Shown here: positions 50,791 to 60,970 of the stretch, one piece after another
Position numbering within the stretch: the first letter of the stretch is position 1
Layout of the letters: every line of letters starts with the position of its first letter
NCBI GenBank assembly: GCA_963575745.1
Contig: CAUYUJ010018331.1
Span: forward strand, 1-64,000
From: Prorocentrum cordatum
Lineage: Eukaryota > Sar > Dinophyceae > Prorocentrales > Prorocentraceae
Direction: 5' to 3'
Length of the DNA stretch: 64,000 bases
Made by a program: the position numbers and the translations under genes
Notes under the pieces: model-generated
Seen by the model: the letters and a program-made list of their open reading frames with translations, nothing else
Databases searched by the model: none
Told to the model about the DNA's origin: nothing

Positions 50791-53700
50791 AAGACAGCCC
50801 CAAGAGGGTGCCAACACGGCCCCTGCTGGGCCCAGGACGGCCCAAGGAGGCGCACAGGAGGGGCCCAAGACGACTCCAAGGCGGCCTCCTCACGGTCCCA
50901 GACGGCTCCAAGACAGCCCCACGAGGACCCCGATGGGCCCAGGACGGCCTACGGACGCGCCCATGAGGGGCCCACGACGAACCAAGACGGCCCCATCAGG
51001 GCAAACGGCGCCCTCAAGACGGGCCTAGACGGCTCCAAGACGGCCCTTTGAGGGAGCCAACGCGGCCCCACACCCTTCGGGCGCACACTTGGGGGGGCTG
51101 GGAGCTTGCGACAAGTCTCCCACATTCATTGTCCTGCCCCATTCTGTTCGCCTGGAGGCCTCCTCCAACCCTGTGGGCGAACAAGAGGAATCCCAGCGGG
51201 ACGCCAACCCTGGGGCCCGTGGGCCCCGCGCCGCTTGGGCAGAAGACGAACGCCGGGTCTGACAGGCCAGCTACCGCCCCCCTTTGCCCGATATGCTGTG
51301 CCATTCTGTTCCCCCAGGGGCCTTGGCAAACTCTTCGGGCCAAGCAGACCGGACCCCTGGGACAGCAGCCAATTGATGTGACCCTGGGACCTCTCCGCAT
51401 TCTTCGGACGAGCACCTGGGGGGCCCAGGAGATTCGGACAAGTCTTCCCCATTCCTTGCCCTGTCCCGTTCTGTTCGCCCGAAGGCCTTCTGGGCGAACA
51501 GAATGGGACATGGCGAACAAACCCTCCCGTTGGCGGTGATGCGATTGGATCGCACCATCAAGGCGCGCCCGGAGGTGATGGCCGACCCAACAGCGGTTTC
51601 TCTAAAGATTTTACAGAATTTCAAATTTTCTTGAAGCTCTCTTGGGCCCTCCCTGTAGATCCTTGCGAGCCTCCCCGGCGCTTTCGGTGGCTTTCCCCGA
51701 TGGCCTCCCGAGCCCTTCCCCGAGCGCTCCTGAGACGCCTCAGATGGGCTTCGACTTCGACGCACATCCCCGAGAGACTTCGAAACTGTCCTCAATAGGA
51801 GGGGGGTGAACGAGCAGTGCGCTGGGCCAAGCTGCTGCAGCGCTGCAAGAGCTCGGACACGAAGGCGCGGTCTCGCTGCCGCCGCCCGAGCCGCCGCCGT
51901 GTTTGTAGATTTTCGGTACAATCTGCGCCGTTCCTCCGAGAACAATTCCAGAAAGATGTCGTGGACGGAGTCCACGGGTCAGCCCTAGTCTCTACTACAT
52001 TGCAGGGCCCAGTGCGTGCCAGAAGGGCGCAGGCTCCAATGTCTCAAAACCGCCCCGGGCTGGAGCCCCGGCACGCTTAAAGATGGGCCCAAGACGCCCG
52101 AGATTCGCCCCAGGCGGCCCAAGAGGCGTCCAAGACGCCCGAAGAGGCCTCCCAAGAGGGCCCCGAGCGACAGAAATCGTCGATTTCTACTGTGTGTTTC
52201 GATGTTTTCGGCCTCCTCGCCTCTTCGGCTTCCCGACGCTCCAAGACGGCCCAAGAAGTCCCCCCGACCGCTCCAAGACGGCCGAAGAGGACCCCAAGAG
52301 AGCCCCAAGACGGGCCAGGAGGGCCCCCAGACGGTCCCAAGACGCCCCAGGACGGCCCCAGGACGGCCCAGGAGGCGCCCAAGACGGCCCAAGAGGCACC
52401 CAAGACGGCCCCAGGAGCGGCCCAAGACGGCCCAAGACAGCCCAAGAGGCGCCGAGGCGGGTCTCAGACGGCCCCAAGACGGCCCAGGCCCAAGAGGCAC
52501 CCAAGACGGCCCGAGAGGGCCCTAAGAGCCCCCCTCGGGAGGCCCAAAAGAAGGCCGAAGAGGCTCCGAAACGGCCCCCACGAAGCCTTCAGTGCCTTCA
52601 GAATTCCCTCCAGGAGCGGGAGCGGACGAGAGGCGACAGGCATATCGCAGGCAAAAACGCCCCAAGAGATCCCCAAACGGCCCCCACGAAGCCCTAAGTG
52701 GCTTCAGAATTGCTTCCAGGAGGGGGGGAGCGGACGAGAGGCGACCGGCAGATCGAAGGCACAAAAGAACAATGTTGGACGCTCCGAGGGCCTTCGATGT
52801 TTCTCCGTTGGGGAGAGTCGTCGTAGGATCGACGATTGCCGACCGAGGGCAGCGAACCCAGTGGAGGCCCAAGAGGCCCCCAGGAGCCCAAACGAGATCC
52901 CCAAGAGGTGCCACGGGGCTTAAAAACTGCTTCGAAGCGAGGGGGGCGGACGAGGGGACCGCCTCAGGAGGTTTTGGACGGTTTTGGGCCTCAAAATCGT
53001 CCGCTTTACGACGGTTTTGGAAGGATTTTGGCCTTCTCGCCTTTTCCGCTTTCCGACGATCGAAGACGGCCCAAGAGGCCTCCAAGAGCGCCCCAGAACG
53101 GCCCAAGAGGTTTCCAAGAGCGCCCCAAGACAGCCCAAGAGGGCCCCAAGACGACCCAAGAGACGCTCAAGACGGCCCACGAGGGCCCGAAGACAGGCCC
53201 AAGAGGGGCCAAGAGGGGGACCACGGACCGAAAATCCGAGCCTTCCGCCCCAAGAGGGCGCCAGGAGGCCCAAACAGGCCCCCAAGAGGCCCCAAGGGGC
53301 CGCCAAGAATCCCCCGAAGAGGCCCCAGGAGGCTCCCAAGGAGCCCAAACGAGGCCCCTACAGAGGCCCCAACAGCTTCCAAAATGGCCCCGAAGAGGCC
53401 TCGAGCCCGCCTCCGAGCTTCCTCGCCGCGAGGGTGCCAACACGGCCCCAGACGGGCCTAGGACGGCCCAAGGCGCGCTCAAGACGGCCCAAGACGATTC
53501 CAAGACGGTCCCAGGAGGGTGCGCCCAGGACGGCCCAAGGACGCGCCCGGTCGGGGCCTCAAGACGGGCCAAGATGGCAAGAGAGCCCCAGCTGGCAAAA
53601 ATCGTTAATTTAATCGCTTCGCTCATTCCGCCGGCCCGTATTGCGCACCGCGGTCGACTGGATGAGAGGTCGTCGGCAGTGCGGAGCTGCAGGGAGCGGG

Positions 53701-54876
53701 GGCCTGTTGAGGGCCGTTTTGGGGCCTCTTGGGGCCTCTTTTGGGCCTCTTGGGCGCCTCTTGGGGCGTCTTGGGGGCCTCTTGGGGGTCTCTTGGGGCC
53801 TCTTTGGGACCTCCTGGGCGGCTTCTGGGGCGGAGGGCTCGATTTATCAGTCTCGTTCCCCCCCTCTTTAAATCCCCCCCCACTTTGAGCCCCTCTGGGC
53901 CCGTCTTGGGGCCTCTTGGTCCGTCTTGGGCGGCCCACTTAGGGGCCGCTTGGGGCGCCCTCTTGGCCGTTTTAGGGGGCCGCTCCCCCTCATGTGTCGA
54001 AACGCTTGCGTGGGACCGTACCTTTGGCAGCGATCTGGGGGCCTATTGGGTCAGTCTTGGTTAGCGTCCGGAAGCCGAAAAAGCCGACCGCAAAAAAATC
54101 TTAAAAAACCATGAAAATTCACGATTTTGCCTCTTTGGGTCCCTCTTCGAGCCTCTTCGAGCCTCTGGAAGGCTATTGGGGCGTCTTGTAGGCCTCTTCG
54201 GCTGTCTTGGGGGTCTCTTGGGCCGTCTTGGGGTCATATTCGGCGCCTTGGAGCGCTCTTTGAACGTCTCGGGGGCCTCTTGAGCAATCTTGGGGGCCTC
54301 TTGGGGCACTCTTGGCGCGCTCAGGGCGGCCTGAGAGGCCGCACCCAGAAGGAAAACCATCTCTGAGTTGAACCGGGCGGGACCTGGTCAGCCGGCGGGC
54401 GGGGTATTTTTCGCCGGGGGACCCCAGGGGCCGCCCCGCGCGGTGTTGGGGGGTGGGTGCGTCGTGGGTGGGGTGGGGGTGGGGGGGGGGGGGCCGGGGA
54501 GCGCCGAACTAGACAATTACAATTGTTAACCAGTTTACGGAGGATCTTAGCACGCCTCGTCCTCCTTTGTCCCCCCCTCTTCTTTTTTCCTTTTTCCCCC
54601 CCCTTTTCTTTCGCCTCTTTTCTTTTTTGTTTCTTTCCTTCCCCCCCCCCCCCCTTTTCCCCCCCCCTTTTTCCTTTCTGCGCAAGAGAGCCCCAGCTGG
54701 CAAAAATCGTTTATTTTCCATTGTTTACTGTTACACCCTTTGCGTTTCCCGCCGTTTCGGCGGTCCGATGCACCAAGAGGCCCCAGAAAGTCCCAGGAGG
54801 GTCCGAGGAAACGCCCAGGAAGGCCCCAAGACGGGCCAAGACGGACCCAGCACAACCCACGGCGTGCTGCGACGGC
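50791..54876. repeat. segmental direct repeat U3 (about 3.0 kb plus a 1.1-kb insert)
   Basis: Same module order as U2: module B from 51089, palindrome 51960-51976, scar at about 51985, core at 52170, second core at 52975 and third core at 53591. Internal deletions shorten the segment after the scar (52050-52075) compared with U2. It is interrupted at the third core by the insert 53607-54682. Confidence 0.9.
53607..54682 (-). mobile_element. 1.08-kb insertion flanked by 29-bp direct repeats
   Basis: The 29 bases 53578-53606 (ending CAGCTGGCAAAAATCGTT) are repeated exactly at 54683-54711. Other units carry this core once, so the intervening DNA was inserted or captured with duplication of the site. 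The insert holds a TTGGGGCCTCTTGGG-type array (the province's family in reverse), an inverted core at 54085-54130, a run of G at about 54470-54495 and a polypyrimidine tail (C and T runs, 54560-54680). No long ORF survives inspection. It could be a retroposed or rearranged array copy. A 29-base duplication is long for most transposons. Confidence 0.65.
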
Positions 54877-57800
54877 TCCAAGACAGCCCCAAGAGGGTGC
54901 CAACACGGCCCCTGCTGGGCCCAGGACGGCCCAAGGAGGCGCACAGGAGGGGCCCACGACGACTCCAAGGCGGCCCCCTCACGGTCCCAGACGGCTCCAA
55001 GACAGCCCCACGAGGACCCCGATGGGCCCCGGACGGCCTACTGCCTTCGGCGCGACGTGGGCTCCCATGTCGCCCATGGAGCCCGCCTCGCCCATGTCGC
55101 CCACGTCGCCCATGCCGCCCGCCTCGCCCATGTCGCCCATGCCGCGAACGGCCCATGAGGGGCCCACGACGAACCAAGACGGCCCCATCACGGACGGCCC
55201 TCAAGACGGGCCTGGACGGCTCCAAGACGGCCCTTTGAGGGAGCCAACGCGGCCCCACACCCTGCGGGCGCACACTTGGGCTGGGGGGGCTGGGAGCTTG
55301 CGACAAGTCTCCCACATTCATTGTCCTGCCCCATTCTGTTCACCTGGAGGCCTCCTCCAACCCTGTGGGCGAACAAGAGGAATCCCAGCGGGACGCCAAC
55401 CCTGGGGCCCGTGGGCCCCGCGCCGCTTGGGCAGAAGACGAACGCTGGGTCTGACAGGCCAGCTACCGCCCCCCTTTGCCCGATATGCTGTGCCATTCTG
55501 TTCCCCCAGGGGCCTTGGCGAACTCTTCGGGCCAAGCAGACCGGACCCCTGGGACAGCAGCCAATTGATATGACCCTGGGACCTCTCCGCATTCTTCGGA
55601 CGAGCACCTGGGGGGCCCAGGAGATTCGGACAAGTCTTCCCATTCCTTGCCCTGTCCCGTTCTGTTCGCCCGAAGGCCTCCACAGACCCTCTCGGCGAAC
55701 AGAATGGGACATGGCGAACAAACCCTCCCGTTGGCGGTGATGCGACTGGATCGCACCATCAAGGCGCGCCCGGAGGTGATGGCCGACCCAACAGCGGTTT
55801 CTCTAAAGATTTTACAGAATTTCAAATTTTCTTGAAGCTCTCTTGTGCCCTCCCTGTAGATCCTTGCGAGCCTCCCCGGCGCTTTCGGTGGCTTTCCCCG
55901 ATGGCCTCCCGAGCCCTTTCCCGAGCGCTCCTGAGACGCCTCAGATGGGCTTCGACTTCGACGCACATCCCTGAGAGACTTCGAAACTGTCCTCAATAGG
56001 AGGGGGGTGAACGAGCAGTGCGCTGGGCCAAGCTGCTGGAGCGCTGCAAGAGCTCGGACACGAAGGCGCGGTCTCGCTGCCGCCGCCCGAGCCGCCGCCG
56101 TGTGTGTAGATTTTCGGTACAATCTGCGCCGTTCCTCCGAGAACCATTCCAGAAAGATGTCGTGGACGGAGTCCACGGGTCAGCCCTAGTCTCTACTACA
56201 TTGCAGGGCCCAGTGCGTGCCAGAAGGGCGCAGGCCCCATTAACTCATAATCGCCCCGGGCTGGCCCCGGGCCGCCTGGGGCCGCCCCGGGAGGCCCCAA
56301 GACGCGCCAAGGAGGCCCCAAGAGGCCCCCAAGACGGCTCCGGAGGGCCCCGGCACGCCCCAAGATGGGCCCAAGACGCTCAAGATTGGCCCAAGACGGC
56401 CCAAGAAGCCCCCAATACGTGCCAAGAGGCTTCCCAAGAGGCCTCCCAAGAGGGTCCCGAGCGACAGAAATCGTCGATTTCTACTGTGTTTTTCGATGTT
56501 TTCGGCCTCCTCGCCTCGTCGGCTTCCTGACGCTCCAAGACGGCCCGAGAAGCCCCCCCGACCGCTCCAAGACGGCCGAAGAGGACCCCAAGAGAGCCCC
56601 AAGACGGGCCAGGACGGCCCCCAGACGGTCCCAAGACGCCCCAGGACGGCCCCAGGACGGCCCAGGAGGCGCCCAAGACGGCCCAAGAGGCACCCAAGAC
56701 GGCCCCAGGAGCGGCCCAAGACGGCCCAAGACAGCCCAAGAGGCGCCGAAGCCGGCTTCAGACGGCCCCAAGACGGCCCAAGAGGCACCCAAGACGGCCC
56801 GAGAGGGCCCTAAGAGCCCCCCCGGGAGGCCCAGAAGAAGGCCGAAGAGGCTCCGAAACGGCCCCACGAAGCCTTCAGTGCCTTCAGAATTCCCTCCAGG
56901 AGCGGGGGAGCGGACGAGAGGCGACAGGCATATCGCAGGCAAAAACGCCCCAAGAGATCCCCAAACGGCCCCCACGAAGCCCTAAGTGGCCTCAGAATTG
57001 CTTCCAGGAGGGGGGAGCGGACGAGAGGCGACCAGCATATCGAAGGCACAAAAGAACAATGTTGGACGCTCCGAGGGCCTTCGATGTTTCTCCGTTGGGG
57101 AGAGTCGTCGTAGGATCGACGATTGCCGACCGAGGGCAGCGAATCCAGTGGAGGCCCAAGAGGCCCCCAGGAGCCCAAAAGAGATCCCCAAGAGGTGCCA
57201 CGAAGCTTAAAAACTGCTTCGAAGCGAGGGGGGCGGACGAGGGGACCGCCTCAGGAGGTTTTGGACGGTTTTGGGCCTCAAAATCGTCCGCTTTTCGACG
57301 GTTTTGAAAGGACTTTGGCCTTCTCGCCTTTTCTGCTTTCCGACGCTCGAAGACGGCCCAAGAGGCCTCCAAGAGCGCCCCAGAACGGCCCAAGAGGTTT
57401 CCAAGAGCGCCCCAAGGCAGCCCAAGAGGGCCCCAAGACGACCCAAGAGACGCTCAAGACGGCCCACGAGGGCCCGAAGACAGGCCCAAGAGGCGGCCAA
57501 GAGGGGGACCACGGACTGAAAATCCGAGCCTTCCGCCCCAAGAGGGCGCCAGGAGGCCCAAACAGGCCCCCAAGAGGCCCCAAGGGGCCGCCAAGAATCC
57601 CCCGAAGAGGCCTCAGGAGGCTCCCAAGGAGCCCAAACGAGGCCCCTACAGAGGCCCCAACAGCTCCCAAAATGGCCCCGAAGAGGCCTCGAGCCCACCT
57701 CCGAGCTTCCTCGCCGCGAGGGTGCCAACACGGCCCCAAACCGGCCCAGGACGGCCCAAGGCGCGCTCAAGACGGCCCAAGACGATTCCAAGACGGTCCC

Positions 57801-58010
57801 AGGAGGGTGCGCCCAGGACGGCCCAAGGACGCGCCCGTTCGGGGCCTCAAGACGGGCCAAGATGGCAAGAGAGTCCCAGCTGGCAAAAATCGTTAATTTT
57901 CCATTGTTTACTGTTACACTTTTTGCGTTTCCCGCCGTTTCGGCGGTCCGATGCACCAAGAGGCCCCAGAAAGTCCCAGGAGGGCCCGAGGAACCGCCAA
58001 GGAAGGCCCC
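54877..58010. repeat. segmental direct repeat U4 (about 3.1 kb)
   Basis: Module B from 55276, palindrome 56161-56177, scar at about 56190, core at 56465, second core at 57260-57320 and third core at 57879. It contains a private minisatellite (55065-55145) and a GGGCCGCCTGGGGCCGCCCC variant after the scar. Confidence 0.9.
55065..55145. repeat. 9-bp minisatellite GCCCATGTC
   Basis: About nine tandem variants of GCCCATGTC / GCCCGCCTC / GCCCATGCC. Absent from the equivalent place in U2, U3 and U5, so it expanded after the segmental duplication. Confidence 0.85.
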
Positions 58011-60120
58011 AAGGCGGCCCCCTCACGGTCCCAGACGGCTCCAAGACAGCCCCACGAGGACCCCGATGGGCCCAGGACGGCCTACGGACGCGCCCATGAG
58101 GGGCCCACGACGAACCAAGACGGCCCCATCAGGACAAACGGCGCCCTCAAGACGGGCCTAGACGGCTCTAAGACGGCCCTTTGAGGGAGCCAACGCGGCC
58201 CCACACCCTTCGGGCGCACACTTGGGGGGGCTGGGAGCTTGCGACAAGTCTCCCACATTCACTGTCCTGCCCCATTCTGTTCGCCTGGAGGCCTCCTCCA
58301 ACCCTGTGGGCGAACAAGAGGAATCCCAGCGGGACGCCAACCCTGGGGCCCGTGGGCCCCGCGCCGCTTGGGCAGAAGACGAACGCCGGGTCTGACAGGC
58401 CAGCTACCGCCCCCCTTTGCCCGATATGCTGTGCCATTCTGTTCCCCCAGGGGCCTACTCTTCGGGCCAAGCAGACCGGACCCCTGTGACAGCAGCCAAT
58501 TGATATGACCCTGGGACCTCTCCGCATTCTTCGGACGAGCATCTGGGGGGCCCAGGAGATTCGGACATGTCTTCCCCATTCCTTGCCCTGTCCCGTTCTG
58601 TTCGCCCGAAGGCCTCCACAGACCCTCTGGGCGAACAGAATGGGACATGGCGAACAAACCCTCCCGTTGGCGGTGATGCGACTGGATCGCACCATCAAGG
58701 CGCGCCCGGAGGTGATGGCCGACCCAACAGCGGTTTCTCTTAAGAGTTCACTGGATTTCAAATTTTCTTGAAGCTCTCTTGGGCCCTCCCTGTAGATCCT
58801 TGCGAGCCTCCCCGGCGCTTTCGGTGGCTTTCCCCGATGGCCTCCCGAGCCCTTCCCCGAGCGCTCCTGAGACGCCTCAGATGGGCTTCGACTTCGACGC
58901 ACATCCCCGAGAGACTTCGAAACTGTCCTCAATAGGAGGGGGGTGAACGAGCAGTGCGCTGGGCCAAGCTGCTGCAGCGCTGCAAGAGCTCGGACACGAA
59001 GGCGTGGTCTCGCTGCCGCCGCCCGAGCCGCCGCCGTGTTTGTAGATTTTCGGTACAATCTGACTTCGACGCACATCCCCGAGAGACTTCGAACTGTCCT
59101 CAATAGGAGGGGGGTGAACGAGCAGTGCGCTGGGCCAAGCTGCTGCAGCGCTGCAAGAGCTCGGACACGAAGGCGCGGTCTCGCTGCCGCCGCCCGAGCC
59201 GCCGCCGTGTTTGTAGATTTTCGGTACAATCTGCGCCGTTCCTCCGAGAACCATTCCAGAAAGATGTCGTGGACGGAGTCCACGGGTCAGCCCTAGTCTA
59301 TACTACAATACCGGGATCAGTGCGTGCAACAGCCCCTCGAGTGGACTCGGCCCGGCCCCCGGCGCTCCTGGGCCGCTCCTGGGGCCCTGGTCCGTCGCCG
59401 GCGCTCCCGGAACGGCCTTGGTCCGTCGCCGGCGCTCCCCGAAGGGCCCTCGCCCGCTCGTCACGGATCCACGAGAGCCTCGAGCGAGCTCCGAAACAAT
59501 CCCCCTAGGTCCCCTACAGGCCCGAGCGGCCCCAGAGGCTCTCTTGACGACCCCGAGAAAGCCTCACGAGGCAAAAAACATTAATTTTCCATTGATTTTT
59601 GACGATATTTCCGGTTCGGGCTCTTTCCAGCCGGAACGGCCCCAGAGGCGCCGCGACTCGTTTCAAGACCGCCCATGAGGCCCCCAAGAGAGCCCCAGAA
59701 CGGCCCAAGAGTGTTCCAAGACTGCCCAAGGCGGCCCCAAGCCGCCCCAAGAGAGCCCCAAGAGGTCCCCGAGACCTCCCGTGAGGCCCCCAAGAGAGCC
59801 CCAGGACGGCCCAAGAGTGCCCCGAGACTGCCCAAGACGGCCCCAAGCCGGCCCAGGAGGGCCCCGAGACGGCCCCAAGCCGCTTCAAGAGAGCCCCAAG
59901 AGGTCCCCGAGACCTCCTATGAGGCCCCCAGGAAGGCCCCAGGACGGCACCAGAGTGCCCCAAGACTGCCCACGACGTTCCAAGCCAGCCCAAGACGGCC
60001 CCAAGAGGGTCCCCAGACACCCCCAGGAAATCCCAAAACGGCTAGACTGCTCAAGACGGACCCAAGCCGACCTAAGGCGGCCCGAAGAGGCCCCCGACGG
60101 CTCTCAAGAGAGACCCAATG
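58011..60120. repeat. segmental direct repeat U5 (truncated) and terminal arrays
   Basis: Enters at CCAAGGCGGCCCCCTCACGG, lacking most of module A. Module B is at 58222 with a small deletion near 58456. Module C is tandemly duplicated (58891-59062 and 59063-59235). Palindrome 59268-59284, then a scar with CTATACTACAATACCGGGAT. After the scar the sequence resembles the flank of the PPR gene, then changes to GAGAGCCCCAAGAGGTCCCC arrays (59690-60010), distinct from U2-U4. Confidence 0.85.
58891..59235. repeat. 172-bp tandem duplication of module C
   Basis: ACTTCGACGCACATCCCCGA occurs at 58891 and again at 59063. The copies match through GAACGAGCAGTGCGCTGGGC to TTTCGGTACAATCTG. The junction is CGGTACAATCTG joined to ACTTCGACGC. 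One copy has GCGTGGTCTCG where the other has GCGCGGTCTCG. Confidence 0.9.
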
Positions 60121-60492
60121 CAGTCACAGGAGCTGCCACGACGGCCCCGCAGATGTCGGCGCCAGCTCCTGGAGGTACAGAGCCCATACCAGCACGTTCG
60201 GGGAGGGCGAGCTGTGGCATCCTGCCGTGGCGCTGTTCCTCCCCGTTGCCAACGCGGCGAACACTGACTCCAGGAGCCGTCGTCGCCGTCGCCGTCCGTC
60301 GTCTTCGCGGGCGATCGTCGTCGTCCTCATCGCCGAGTCCCTCCTCCCCTTTTTCCTTCATCTCACCTCCCTCCTTCCCTTTCCCATTCTCGTTCACCTG
60401 CCGCTCTTCGCGGGCGAGCCCGACGTCATAGCGGCGGTTAGCTGCGACCCTGGATGCCCCTCGGGAAACGGCGGCCGTTTGCCCTGGCCAGG

Positions 60493-60890
60493 TCCACGCG
60501 GGGAGCAGCAGAGTCCATGGTCACGAAGCCTCCCGCGGGAGCTCAAGGTACTCTTGCATCCCGGTGCTGTCGGCCATGGGCCGTCTGCCGCCACCCCTCG
60601 TGCACGCTCCGTCTTCACTCAACCCAGAGCGGCTGCGGGGAGTAGCAGAGACTACGGGCACGTGACCTCCCACGGGGGCTCAGGGTTCTCTTGCATCCTG
60701 GCGCTGTCTACAAGAGCGGCGGCGTTCGCCACGACCCTGGATCCACACGGGGAGCTGCTGGGACTACGGGCACGAGACCGCCGCGACCCTGGATCCATGC
60801 GTGGAGTAGCAGAGACTACGGGCACGGGACCTCCCACTGGGACTCAGGGTACTCTTGCATCCCGGTGCTGTCGCCTGGCCGCGTGCCCGA
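60493..60890. repeat. 80-85 bp repeat, three copies and a partial
   Basis: GGGGAGCAGCAGAGTCCATG (about 60500), GGGGAGTAGCAGAGACTACG (about 60637) and GTGGAGTAGCAGAGACTACG (about 60801) each lead to CTCTTGCATCCCGGTGCTGTC or a variant. A partial copy GGGGAGCTGCTGGGACTACG is at about 60750. The preceding 60121-60490 has no clear gene. Confidence 0.8.
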
Positions 60891-60970
60891 CCTGGCTAGG
60901 TCTCAGTTTTGCACTTGCACTCCGGAGCCTTTTCGGCTCCTTTTAGCACGGGGTTCGCCGCCAGCCCGGC

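Noticed and set aside
49780-51051. Plus-strand ORF of 423 codons with PKTAQEAPK-like repeats, and similar ones in U0, U3 and U4
   Set aside because: The 11-12 bp phased repeat lacks stop codons in many frames. Frames change between otherwise near-identical units, so selection for protein is not evident.
58168-59283. Minus-strand 371-codon ORF across modules B and C, similar to ORFs in U1-U4
   Set aside because: The frame is broken by indels in some copies (for example it is much shorter in U2), it spans the palindrome and hairpins, and it contains no recognisable domain. It was considered a real conserved ORF but support is weak.
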